Of a DNA stretch of 64,000 nt, positions 1 to 11,445 are shown piece after piece. The stretch comes from Ananas comosus (Eukaryota; Streptophyta; Magnoliopsida; Poales; Bromeliaceae), in contig NC_033622.1 of NCBI RefSeq assembly GCF_001540865.1, positions 11,275,137-11,339,136 of the forward strand, in the 5' to 3' direction. Position 1 is the stretch's first letter, and every line of letters begins with the position of its first letter. The notes below the pieces were generated by a model. It was not told where the DNA came from, searched no databases, and saw nothing but the letters and a program-made list of their open reading frames with translations. Position numbers and translations under genes: made by a program.

Positions 1-324
1 AAAATCAGAAAAGAAAAACAGGCAAGATATTCACAAACGACCGAAAATAAATAAGGTGAGTAGATTAAAGCTTCACCATTCGCATGACAGAACATGAAAT
101 TCAAATGCAGACTATACGGAGCCCTGAAAAGCGCCTTTCTGGTATTGCACTGCAGAAGTTGCTCAAAATATCCACATTTGCCTTGCAAAATTTTTCTAGT
201 GCACCATTCTGAATTATATACCCGGATCCAGCAAGAACATCAGAGTCTCATGCAGATGCAGTTATTAGATTTCTTTGAATCAAAGATGCTTCACCCGATA
301 TATATGATGAAAGTTTAGAAACAG

Positions 325-771
325 TGTGACAGCCCAGCTCGCTAGCACCAATAACTCAATGACTCGTTTGGCATAGACTACTAGCTCCGAATGCTTAAGT
401 CTAATTATTAGTTCTAGGGTGCCCATCACATATATAACACTCACACTCTCACACATTATTCTATGTGGGAGATGTGAGACTATTAGGGTGTCGCATGCTT
501 TCCTCTATTTAGATCATGACGTCCTCGTCTGCTGGGCTCCAATCACACACAGTCCAACATTTGCCAGACAATGTGAGACCGCATCTCACGCATCCGGCAG
601 GTAATCTGGTTCTAATACCAACTATAACGAATAAGCCCGCTAGTACTAATAACTCGTTGGGTTCAACCAACTAGCCCAAAATATTTAAGCTCAATTAGTC
701 CTAATGTGCCCATCACATATATAATCCTTAGACTTTCCCATATGAAGACGTGGGACCATTGAGGTGTCACA
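325..771 (-). mobile_element. Old TRIM retrotransposon with two LTRs
   Basis: Two diverged direct repeats (325-495 and 623-771) with TG...CA ends flank a 127-bp interior. The element is bounded by a perfect 5-bp duplication AACAG (320-324 and 772-776). Read on the minus strand, the first LTR (771-623) is followed after 2 bases by TGGTATTAGAACCA (620-607), a decayed primer-binding site for initiator tRNA-Met. A purine tract lies just before the second LTR (near 509-496). The interior shares the phrase GACGTCCTCGTC and a TCTCAC...CCGGC stretch with the TRIM at 21823-22308, so the two are related. I do not see a clear 5S domain in this copy. It has no coding capacity and would need proteins from another element. 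Confidence 0.85.
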
Positions 772-922
772 AACAGTGACAGCTTAGACATCACAACAAA
801 CAAAATCATATCTCACTCTGTTGATTCAAGAGCACAAGAAATGAAGAAAGTGCCATTTCAGAAGGAACGAGCTAACGCTGCAAAGCTCTATCGAAAGAGA
901 CATGACTATTTACACCAAGAAG

Positions 923-1076
923 GTTCTGCAGTATATATAGTCCACCTCAATCACCAGCACTTTGGAGGCAACACTCTGGCCGAATCTCAACCTACATACA
1001 GTTCTGCAGTACATATAATCCACCATCTCAATCACCAGTACTTTGGAGGTAACACAGTGGCCAAATCTCAATCAAC
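923..1076. repeat. Tandem duplication of about 78 bp, two copies
   Basis: The stretch starting TTCTGCAGTA at 923 is repeated starting at about 1001, with few changes (both contain CTCAATCACCAG and a following CTTTGGAGG). A short open frame at 841-1083 runs through both copies and therefore repeats itself. I see no protein family in it and do not call a gene. Confidence 0.7.
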
Positions 1077-2814
1077 AGATTGAAAATCTCATGAGCTATT
1101 CATCTGGTTGCATTGCCTAACACGATAAACGAAGAACATAATCTTCTAAGAATGTCCAAAAAATTTTGCCAATAGGCTGACATTTTCTCAAGAATGCATC
1201 TATTATATATTACGGACAAATTCAGTTTGAAAATAAGTACCTTCTGTTCTCACCACAGTTATTAGATTGACTATAGGTTGCCAATCAGCCTCGACTGTTG
1301 ATAGATAATGATAACTTGCTTCTCAACAGCGTGCTATGTTTTTTTTTTTTTTTTTTTTTTTTTTTTGATTGATCCACGGCCATATGTTAATCATAAGAAC
1401 TAGAGATGCCAAGTATTTTTATAGCTGAAGAAGTTCACTAGTATTAACAACTTGGCAAACAAAACTTTTTAAGCGTGTAGGCCCAAAGGTACTAATACCA
1501 CTTTCCTGTCCCTTTGTATTTTAACCACATTTCCTATTTCCTTTATTTGAGATAATTTGGGGTGTGACAAACACCTCCTGTTTAACCCTCCTATGTTCTC
1601 ATGAGGTGTATACACACATTCTCCAATACAATCCTAAAAAGCATCCTTGTTGTGTTCAGGAGGCGTAACAAACCACCAAATACATTTTGTATCCTACACC
1701 ACTAGAAAGCACAAATAAGTGACCAATAGAAGTGAAATAATACCATATAAAGCACGACTAGCCCACATTATTAGCAAATCTTTAATTATCCTAATGAAAA
1801 ATTCTTACGTCACTAACACTAACATTCCAGTCCTTACACTATAAGACCATTCTATTATCTTGTGATTTTGAGTTCTTTGGGTTGTGACAATTCTAAGAGA
1901 GAGTAATAAAGACTATCCATGAATTTGAATTGCAATTGGTAGACTGAACAACAGTTTCAACAGGCTTCATGGTTTTTCTTGACCAATTCATCTAGGAAAT
2001 CGGCTAATTGCGTAAAGGATAAAACCGGACATGAAAAGAAAAACTCTAATCGAAGTATTTTCATCTAAAATCCAAAGAGTTTTCAAAGCTCACTGGCCAA
2101 GTCATTCACTTTTTTCAAGAGCAGCAGGCGCTCATGAGGCTCCTAGAGGTTGATTTGTTACGAAGTCCTTTTCCTGGATACCATCTTTTGCTTACTGATT
2201 TACCAACACACCTTATCCTAAAGTGCTTATGTTAGGCTTTGTAATGGACAAGCAGGTGAATTTGACTCGATCAAGTTTGCTGTATGAACACTGACGGAGG
2301 TTAATGTAATTGTTCTGTCGGTAACAAAATATGCTCTAGTAATATCACTGCATTGCTCTAACTATAAGCTGTAAAAAATACTCCGCTCGTCTGTTAGTAT
2401 ACATTCACATTTATTAGATTGCAAGCGACAGAACAGTTAATCAAATACTATTTTTTCATCAGAAACAAAGTAGCAAACAAACCAAACATTACATTACCGG
2501 TAACAGATGAAAATACAAAGAAAATGCAAGGACTAATTGCGCTTTCATTTCATTTGTACATGGAAAAAGCTGGGACATTTCACATGATAAATCAAAGAAG
2601 AAGAAGAAGAAGCATAGAGTCTCAGCAATTCTCTACACCTATTTATACATAGAGCAACGAAAACTAACCTGATCACGGGCAATGGAAGTGGAAGTAAAAG
2701 ATAACCGCATCGTCAAAATCGAATACGAGATCTCCTCCTCACTCAAAAAGGATCAGAAGAATCGGCCAAAAATAAATCCAAATCGGAGCAAACCCAGATC
2801 CCAAATAAACGAAT
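1077..2814. other. Intergenic, no gene recognised
   Basis: No supported coding region or RNA gene was seen here. A run of 28 T lies at 1339-1366, which could be the tail of a decayed retroposon on the minus strand. The last 400 bases probably hold the 3' untranslated region and downstream flank of the minus-strand gene that ends at 2815. Confidence 0.5.
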
Positions 2815-3180
2815 CTAGGTCAAAGGAGCCGAGGAGGAGCTCTCCCACGCCCCATCCCCCCTTTCCATCTTCTTCAGCTGCCACCGCTTAAACACCAAGA
2901 ACCCCACGAACCCCACCTGCATGACAATGGCGATCCCCGCGAACAGCAACCCGACCTTCTGCCCATTATTGAGCCTCCGCTCCTCGCGCGGCGCCATCGG
3001 GACGAGGGGGCNAGGCGAAGGGGAGGGGGAGGGGGAAGGGGAAGGGGAAGAGAGGGTGAGGTAGGGGGAGGCGAGGAGGAGGGCGAGGAGGAGGTTTAGG
3101 GTTACCGTTCGTGGCTCGAAGGAGGGGATGGAGGTAGGGTTAGGGTTAGGGTTAGGGTTAGGGTGAGGTTTTCCGGCCAT
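2815..3180 (-). CDS. Small single-pass membrane protein, unknown function
   Basis: One uninterrupted reading frame of 121 residues. I start it at the ATG at 3180; the frame extends upstream only to a GTG at 3222, an unlikely start in a plant nucleus. Residues 6-15 are alternating Asn-Pro, encoded by a telomere-like repeat. Residues 27-43 are hydrophobic and could be a signal segment. Residues 44-57 are a Ser-Pro run, with one unknown residue at 57 from the N at base 3012. Residues 71-75 read NNGQK, residues 76-97 form a clear membrane span, and a basic patch follows (KRWQLKK, 98-104). The NNGQK-plus-membrane-span arrangement looks like a conserved plant protein of unknown function, from general familiarity only. 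The GC-rich codon use differs sharply from the flanking DNA and supports a real gene. No introns or partner genes are evident. Confidence 0.72.
   Translation of the reverse strand: MAGKPHPNPNPNPNPTSIPSFEPRTVTLNLLLALLLASPYLTLSSPSPSPSPSPSPXPLVPMAPREERRLNNGQKVGLLFAGIAIVMQVGFVGFLVFKRWQLKKMERGDGAWESSSSAPLT
3135..3163. repeat. Telomere-like (TTAGGG)n tract inside coding sequence
   Basis: About five TTAGGG units in perfect register, read on the plus strand, lie within the minus-strand reading frame and encode alternating Asn-Pro. A single TTTAGGG-type telo-box occurs nearby at about 3094-3100. It is too short and too internal to be a chromosome end. Confidence 0.9.
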
Positions 3181-3558
3181 GGCGCGGCGGCGGCGCTCCG
3201 TCTCTCCGGGGAGCTGAGCCACATAAAGGAAGAGGCAGCGAATTATTATTATCTTTAACTCTCTTGAGTGAGTGAGAAAGGAGAAGAGATCTGAGACACA
3301 GAAGAGGAAACAAACTGAGTTGAGTGGAGACTCACTGGAGAGGACATACTACTTGGTAGACCAGTTGTGCCAACTCACCTCTTGGTTTAACCAACGGAAG
3401 TTGGCCAATTGGCACTCCACGACATCTTAATTTTAGTTATTATGATAATATATATAAAATAAATAATAATAATCAATGATTTAAAAATCCGATGGACGAA
3501 CTACTGTAGCTTAGTTTATAAAGCGGTCCGGTGTAATCCTTTGAACGAGATAAATTAA

Positions 3559-5041
3559 GGGGGTGTTGGGTCTACCTTCTAAAAAGCGCTTTTGGGCTGA
3601 AAAGTGATTTTCGGCTCAATAGGGTGTTTGACAACTCACTTTTAAAATCTGATTCTACTTTTTAAAATCGGAAAACTGATTTTGAAAGCTCCAGAATTAG
3701 AAGCAGAAAAAAGCTGCTTCTTGAAATCTGATTCTGATTTTAAATTTAAACTTCAAATTTTTATTTTTATTTTTATTTTAATATTTAAATTTAAATTTAA
3801 TTTTAACTTTTAATTTTCAGATTTATTTTTGAATTTTTAAATTTTAACTTTTAAATTTTAAATTTTTAAAAATAGATTTCAAACTTTAAATTTTAAATTT
3901 TAATTTTTTTGAATTTTTAAATTTTAACTTTTAAATTTTAAATTTTTAAAAATAGATTTCAAACTTTAAATTTTAAATTTTAATTTAAAATTTCAAATCT
4001 CAAATTTTAGATTTTAAAATTTAAAATTTAAAATTTAAAATTTCAAATTTAAGATAAAATTTCAAATCTAAAATTTGAGATTTTAAAATTTAAATGTAAA
4101 AATTTAAAATTTTTAAATTTTAAATTATAAATTTTAATCTTCAAATTATAAATTTCAAATTTTTAAAATTAAAAATTTATAAATTTTAATCTTCAATTTT
4201 TAAATTTAAGAATTTAAATTTTAAATACTCGAATTTTTAAATTTATATTTTAAATTTCATAATTATTTTTAAATTTTTAAATTTAAATTTAAATTTAAAT
4301 TAAATTTTAATTTTTTAATTTAAATTTAAAATTTAAAATTTAAATTTTTAAATTTAAATTTGAAATTTAAAATTTAAATATATTTTTAAATATAAATATT
4401 TTATATTTTAAATTTCATATTATTATTTTTTACATTTAGATTTTAAATTTTAATTTTAAATTTTAAATTTCAAAATTTAATTTTAGATTTTAAATTTTAA
4501 ATTTTAAATTTTAAATTTAATTTTAGATTTTAAATTTTAAATTTTAAATTTCAAATTTAATTTTAGATTTTAAATTTAAATTTAAATTCTAAATTAAAGT
4601 TTGAATTTAATTTTAATTTATATTTTTATATATTAAAATTAATATTTTAAAATTCATAATATATATATTTTTAAATTTATATTATTATTTTTAATTTTTA
4701 AATTTCATTAATTATTTTAAATTTTAATTTTAAATTTTATTATTTTTAAAATTAATAATTGAAAATTTTTAAATTTTGTACAATTTTGAAATTTAAAAGA
4801 TTTAATTTTAATTCAAATTTAAATTTAGATTTTAAATTATTTTAAAATAAAATTTGATAAAAATATTAATTTATGCCAACATAAAAAAAAATTTGCCAAA
4901 CAGCTTTTCAAAATCATTGTAGAAAAATCACTTTTATTTAAATTCCACCAAATGCTTTACAGCTTTTAACCAAAATTATTTTTCCAAACTAAAATCACTT
5001 TTTCAGAAATTACTTTTTCAGAAGCTAGACCAAATAGGCCC
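3559..5041. mobile_element. PIF/Harbinger-like non-autonomous element, AT-rich core
   Basis: The left end GGGGGTGTTGGGTCTACC and the right end (inverted GGGCCTATTTGGTCTAGC) form imperfect terminal inverted repeats. They are bounded by TAA on both sides (3556-3558, 5042-5044). The core at about 3750-4860 is built almost only from AAATTTAAA/TTTTAAATTT phrases on both strands and encodes nothing. A sister copy lies at 24382-25681. The 3-bp TAA duplication and the G-rich ends fit PIF/Harbinger or Tourist elements; the assignment is inference. Confidence 0.7.
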
Positions 5042-5262
5042 TAAAAGTTTTTTGATCCGTACATGCTGACGGTTCATCTAATCGGGGAATTAACCAAGTC
5101 ATGTTGAAATTCAGTGGCTTAAGATTAACTAAGCTATTTTTATTTTCTATTAGAATAGATGAGCCTTATAAAAAAAGAGTGAAACATGAAAACTTATATT
5201 TACTTAATTTGGTCTAGAAATCGGTATTTTATAATTAAGGATGATATTTGAATAATAATAAA

Positions 5263-5805
5263 GAGTAGGTCTTGTGCGCTATTAGGAGCACGGAGGCCTC
5301 CTTGCTCCTAAACCGTTTTCGATGATGAAGTTTTTGGATCGACGATCGGCTCCGTTAGACTTAATCTAGCATATTTGAAGTATTTAGAAAATAAATTTTG
5401 CGATATTTCGATATTATTTACCTAGTGATCGAAGGGTTTAAAATCAACAATTTTTAATGGTTGATGTATACCGTTTACAAGTTTAACGGTGTAGAAGTAT
5501 TCAAAACAAATAAAATTTTGATAGAAATTTCTTTATACTATTTACAGTAAGATCAATGTCTTTGATCGAAAATTTTAGTACTATATCACCACATTTTGTG
5601 AGATTTTTATTTTCAGCCGTTGATTTTGAACCCTTTCGAGCGTTAGGTAAATGATATCGAAAAATCACAAAATTTATTTTCTAGGTACTTCAAACACGCT
5701 AGATCAAGTCGAACGGAGTCGATCGTCGATTCGGAAGCTCCATCATCGAAAACGGTTTAGGAGCACGGAGGCCTCCGTGCTCCTAATAGCACACCAGAGG
5801 TACTC
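5263..5805. mobile_element. Foldback/TIR element, arms about 190 bp
   Basis: The two ends are inverted copies over roughly 190 bp. Each arm begins GAGTA, then CTATTAGGAGCACGGAGG, then TTTTCGATGATG, then GATCG...CTCCGTT. The right arm contains a perfect 24-bp palindrome at 5760-5783. The central 150 bp is unique. Related half-copies occur at 16150-16480, 16739-17066 and 39165-39310. No coding capacity. Confidence 0.8.
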
Positions 5806-6736
5806 TATATAATAAAATTTAAAAATAATAATTAAATATTTATTATGTAATGCTGATATTACTAGCTCGATCAGAGGTTGACCCACCCATTTGCTAAACT
5901 AGTGACTCTTGATTCAATAATATTTTCAGGTAGTTGTTCAATCTGATTTTTGATACATTGATGATAATTTGAAAGATTGTGTCACAACTCATAATAAGTA
6001 GATGTTTGGAGGATAAGGCTTGGTTTAGGGTTGAGATATCTAAATTCAATTTTTTTGTACTTTGAAACATATGAAAATTTAATATAAAGAATTTTACTAT
6101 GTCCGTGCACACTTCTGTGGACTTATATATACCAGTCATGAGATTTTAAAACGCTACGTGATATTCATGTGAATATAGATGAATATCGTAAGATTCACAC
6201 AGATAAGAGTAAATGATGTGGATCCCATATTATTCTAACTAATAAAAATATGTATGTAAGATTCATAAGGTATAGCATTTTTTTATTATAAAATGCATTT
6301 GAAAGTTGCCACTTAAAAAGAAAAGCTGTTAATAACATCAAAGGAGAAAAGATTAAATATGCTTTAGGATTATTATTATTTTTTTGTACATTTGAAACAT
6401 TGCAAATCCAAACTAAATCTATATTGTATTGTATTATATTGATTATTAAATTTTATCGCAATTATGTTTAGGTTGTTTCGTATGTAGAAGGAATCCATGT
6501 TTTTCATTTCTTTCATTAGCTCTTGTGTTAAATGCACGAGATGATTTAATTTCCACCACAGAAGTTAAACTATGACTCAATCTATTAAGAAAAAACTCGA
6601 GGAATTAGATATTATATTCTGTCTTAAAATGATTTTTTTCATAATAAAATAAATTACTTTGTAGGTAAAATAGTATATTCTAACAACTCGTGAATACCAA
6701 AATCTTTTAAAAAATAAAAATTAAACCTCTAAGATT
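5806..6736. other. Intergenic, no gene recognised
   Basis: AT-rich DNA without a supportable gene, RNA or clear element. A short open frame at 5894-6139 on the minus strand has no recognisable domain and is not called. Confidence 0.5.
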
Positions 6737-8150
6737 GATTATTTCACATATGCCCTGCTTGGAACTATTAATTTCATCAATACTCTTCTAAGATTAATAA
6801 TATCACGAATGCCTTCAAATATATAAAAAATTATCATAATACCCTCCACTAAGGTCCGTTAAATTTCCTCTAAAATGGAATTAAATTTTCAAAATCCCAT
6901 TTTACCCTTTATCTCTTATCAATAGTAGAAATACTAATAAGTATCTTAAGATAATTTTATAAATTTAAATTTGACTATTTAATATACTAAATATTAAATT
7001 CAATTATTAATATATATTAACTATTAAAAAATATATAAACATTGTATTATATATAGTATGTTTTTATATAATTTTGGTTTTTGTTTTTGGCTTTGGGTTT
7101 CGATTCAGGTTCGATTTGGATATACATCAAGATCATAATTAAATTTGAATATAATGGAACTTCATTTTTTTTTGTACCTATAACTGGAACTATCCTTACT
7201 CAGCATCGATTAAGCTCACCTCATTCAAAATCGAGTTCGGATAAAATTGCATAACTATATCAATTTACATTCCTAATTAGTAATAGTAATTTCGAAATAA
7301 ATGATAGATTTATTTTTTTTTCTATTTAATCAAAAATAAATCACATAACTATACGCATGCATTTTTTTATCACTTGAAAAGAAAGAGAGTTTTGTTCGAA
7401 AGCTCAAATATATTATATTTTAGTTTTTTAATGCATTTAACGTAAATAAAATTATTGAGAATTATTTTGAGTAAAAATATTTTTAAGCTACCAAGATTAA
7501 AGAAAGATTGGAAAAATTCTCAACTTTTATTTTTATTTAAATTTTTATGCATAGTTATTTATTTGCTAAAAAATAAATAGAGCCATTATATTTGGTGAAA
7601 TCATCAAAAACCTTGATAAAATTTTCATTTTTCATACACTAAAATTAGTTAATTTTTTTAAAAAATTAAAAGTTAATAGGATGTCAATTAAAAGAGTAAC
7701 AGTTTTAGGAACCATTTCAAAACGACATATAGTTAAGGGGTCTCCATACATTTTTACTTAAGGGATAGTTGTGGGTAAATAAGTCATTTTAAAAGTTAAC
7801 TCATCTTTAACCATTTAATAACTATAGTAAAGCTAGCATAACTAATGGTAGGAGTATTGATGATAATGTTCTATGTTTATAGGGATATATGTAATATTTT
7901 AAATTTTATAGGGGCATATATGATATTTTAGACTTTGGGAGGGATATATATGAAATTGCCTCTATTGATAAGAGATAAAGGTTAAAAATGAGATTTTGAA
8001 CTCCATTTTAGAGGAAATTTAATGGATTTTAACAAGTAGAGGGTATTTATGATAATTTTTGATATTTTGGAGGGCATTCGTGATATTATTAATTTTAGAG
8101 CAGTATTGATGAAATTAATAGTTCCAAGAAGGGCATCTCTGAAATTATCC
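6737..8150. mobile_element. Long-TIR (MULE-like) element without coding sequence
   Basis: The first and last roughly 200 bp are inverted copies. Left reads ATGCCCTGCTTGGAACTATT; the right end inverted reads ATGCCCTTCTTGGAACTATT. The pairing continues through CCTCTAAAATGGA and TTTATCTCTTATCAATAG (left about 6867-6915; right about 7971-8020). Long TIRs suggest a Mutator-like non-autonomous element. I could not find a convincing target duplication, so exact ends are uncertain by about 10 bases. Confidence 0.7.
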
Positions 8151-8878
8151 CATATTTAAATTACTTATTCCCATATCCAAGCAGGTCTTTGGAAAGATTA
8201 TGTGACAGGAGGAGAGCGAAGGGACAGATGAGGTAACTTTTAAATGGCGTTTTGGAGATCAGAGATCCGACGGTGTAGAAAGGTTTCATCTCAAACGGAC
8301 GGTTGGATGAGATTTTGGGCCCGAGAGAGCTAACGGGCCTGTTGGGCCGAGCGTTTGCGGGTCACATTGCGCGGCCTTTTGAGAAGGATTAATTACACTT
8401 TACTACACTATATTTTATATATTTTTTATTTTTATACTATATTTTTTTAGGACTTTTTTGCGTTTTGCCGGTTTGCCCTCTCAAATTTTTTTTTTTCACA
8501 AATAGCCTTACAAAATTTATATTTGCAAGATTAGTCCTATCCCCACCATGCAAGCACCTTGCGAGCATGTTGGATGGTAAAATTAAGTTGAACATAATAA
8601 ATCATTCACTGTGTTCAATTTATAGCTCGCACTTAGTGTGAAGTTCATCTCATACACCGCAACACTAAAATCCAAAATTAGGGAAGGCGGGACGGATATG
8701 TATGATCGATATTCATGGGGCAGGTCTCTTGCATGCATTTCAGTCCGCTGCATTTACCTTCCCACCGGAAAAGTAATCCCACATGAAAAACTTAATTACG
8801 AACCACTAGCTTTTAGCTCTCTTTTTTTNACAAAACCACACACACACACACACACACAAATTACGAGCTCAATTTTGC
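8151..8878. other. Intergenic, no gene recognised
   Basis: No supported gene. An open frame at 8638-8925 ends in CA and GA microsatellites and contains an N; I do not regard it as coding. A (CA)n run lies at about 8838-8859. Confidence 0.45.

Positions 8879-8919
<41 letters not shown>
8879..8919. repeat. (GA)n microsatellite
   Basis: Nearly perfect GA repeat directly abutting the 3' end of the minus-strand SINE that follows. Confidence 0.9.
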
Positions 8920-8922
<3 letters not shown>

Positions 8923-9056
8923 TAGCATGCTACCTGTTTTGTTTATTTTATTTAAAAAAAAACTTAGCTAGAAATGTGAATCAAATAGAATTCGAACTTG
9001 GAACCTCGGATACCAACTATCAAATTTTTTGCCACTTAAGATAGGAACAGTCGGTG
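8920..9056 (-). mobile_element. tRNA-derived SINE, diverged copy
   Basis: On the minus strand it reads from a GACTGTTCC-type head through a pol III B-box-like GTTCGAATTC (near 8990-9000) to the conserved tail GGTAGCATGCTACC at about 8920-8934. It matches the better-preserved copies at 19219-19374, 33489-33631 and 46400-46551. Confidence 0.75.
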
Positions 9057-9404
9057 GCTTTTAGCTATTTAATTAACCAATATTGTAACTTTGCTTCAAT
9101 TTAGAAATGCAAGAAAAAGTTGGTATATATACTGTTCATTATGAATGCATGTATCTTTACATTTGAGTTGTTCGTTGTTAGTAACTTAACTAACACTCGT
9201 ACTCGAAATTAAGAATGTCTCGTTTAACTCGTCGAAACAAAAGAATTATTGTGTTGTTTACTTTTTGAAACATGTAGGGGTCCGGCCCCACAATGTTCTC
9301 CCCTCCAAAGAACGTACTTACAAACTAACAGTGCCCTATAAATTTACACTACGTACCTTTTTTAGCTTTGAGAATCTATTGTTATATATAGAGAGAGAGA
9401 TGAG

Positions 9405-9905
9405 TTGGAATGCTATTAGCAGTAAATACGCTCTGTTTCCATCCACTTATTTTTGATGATAGAGTCGCCAAATCGATGATCGACAATGTTGAACGTGATC
9501 TATACAATTTGAAGCATCTATAAACCAAATTTTATATTTTTTCGATATTATTCTTTTTTCCATCAAATGGACACAAAAATGAACGACTGAAAATGAATAT
9601 TCTTTAAAAAGTGATGATATGAGTCTTGTAATCAAGATCAAAAGCATAATTCTTATTCTAAATAGTTTTAAAAATTTTCTAACCAAAATTCAATTGATTT
9701 GGATATTTTTATACTGTTAAATGAGAAAACGTCTTATATCGACTATTAAATTATAAACTTTGAAATCCTTTGATCTCTACGCCAATAATGTCAAAAAGAT
9801 TTGAAATTTGACTTTTAAATACTTCAAATGGTATAGATCATGGTCATCATTATAAAAAAGGAATAGCTGGCAACGGAGCATGTTTGCTACTCATAGCATT
9901 CCAGT
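9405..9905. mobile_element. Foldback/TIR element, second family
   Basis: The ends pair as inverted repeats: left TGGAATGCTATTAGCAGTAA, right inverted TGGAATGCTATGAGTAGCAA. TGATGAT...CGATGATCG follows inside. The copy at 26150-26645 is the same family in the opposite orientation. A (CT)n(TA)n run follows at 9910-9942. Confidence 0.72.
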
Positions 9906-9909
9906 TTAA

Positions 9910-9944
<35 letters not shown>

Positions 9945-11445
9945 ATATGAAGTGTACTGTCGAATTATGATTATTAAATTTTTATATCTGTTTAAAATAG
10001 TAATTAAGTGTAGGATTTTAAATTTATGCTGTTTTTTGTTTTGAGAAATACTAAATATTTGAACTCTCATTCAAACCTCATTTACTACTAGTCGATAGTA
10101 TTCTAACACAATTTTAGAAGTATTTCAGCACAAATTTTTGGCTCGCGCATGGAGTTTGAATAAGAGCTTTTGATCATTGGATCAAAAACAAACAATGATA
10201 ATTCATGATGGTTCCTTTTTTGTGCATAATTCAACGGTCAAAATGTTGGATTCAAGAGCCAAAGATTTAGAAGCACCAACCCTTTAGCACTTCTAAAAGC
10301 AGCCCAGAGAGTGCGGAGTGCTAAGTTCTCTTGAGATCCAATATTACCATATTGGAGTGCTAAGTATGCATATAGTACCACAAATGTTGGATGAGTAAAT
10401 TTGGGCCAAACATGGCGAAGAAAAGGAGCTCTCAATGGTTTGCCAGAAAAAAAAGATGAAGAAAAAAGAAACAACCAAATATATTATAGTTGTATGGACC
10501 CTTTTCAAATGATCAATTACTAATAAATAACTTCATAAAGTTGTCATGCATGTAATAACTATGTGATTATTACATATATAATTTGTGGAATATACATATG
10601 TACGAGAATTTTAAAAAGATGCATTAAAGGACATAATTAATCTGAGCTCTCCGAGACCAAAAGAACCAGAAAATAAATCAATTAAAAAATAAATCACAAT
10701 TATCATATAACATATCCTGCAGATTGTTCGATTTTACAATCTAACTATAGCAAATTTCCATGAAGAATTAACTTGTCTCGACGTACGATGGAAATTTAGC
10801 AAATGACAGATTCTTTTCCTTATTAATTTGTTCAATTACGTAGGATGCTCCAAATGTTACGTAGGATGCTCCAAATGTTAGTTTGCTCAGCTACTCTCAA
10901 GTTTCAAACAATGTATTGTTTTTCAAACCCTCATTTAATACATGAAAAGGCATTGAGTACTATGTGTCATGGGCCAAAAAAAGGGCTAGAGACGTACCGC
11001 TCTTCGACAAAGATATTAATCAAAGGCCACGGACTTCAGAATTTTTTAATCGTGTATATTTAACGAAAAACGTCAAAACAAGTCACAATTGAGAGAAAAG
11101 CATACGTAATAATTTTATATTTGACATTACAAATATTTAATGAGGCTTATTAATTATATGCATCAAAATAGATAGATTTTACATGATTTATCATGCGCAG
11201 TGCTATCGGTACACTCTAAAGTAGATATAATTTTTCATCCACTCTATCAAAAAGTCATTAGTTTTTTATTTATCACATCATCTTTTTTTTGTTTTTATTA
11301 AAAATTATTTGATTTTTCGTGAATACTAGACTGCAGGTGTAAAATCTGCACCTCTTTGTAGAATTTTTTATTTTACCGTGCCATCATATAATTTCTTTCA
11401 AGAGTCTAGTAAAGAAGCTGCATATATGCTAAATTACTTGCAATC
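9906..11445. other. Intergenic region downstream of MYB gene
   Basis: No supported gene. A perfect 21-bp tandem duplication (TACGTAGGATGCTCC...) lies at about 10838-10880. The last few hundred bases probably include the 3' untranslated region of the minus-strand MYB gene ending at 11446. Confidence 0.5.

Noticed and set aside
841..1083. Small gene with an internally repeated protein
   Set aside because: The repeat arises from a DNA tandem duplication and no family or gene structure is visible.
3135..3163. Telomere or chromosome end
   Set aside because: Only about five units, inside a reading frame, with ordinary sequence on both sides.
9447..9686. A minus-strand open frame similar in protein sequence to the plus-strand frame at 26360-26716
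   Set aside because: Both lie in copies of the same foldback element; the similarity is DNA repeat homology, and no known domain or start context supports a protein.
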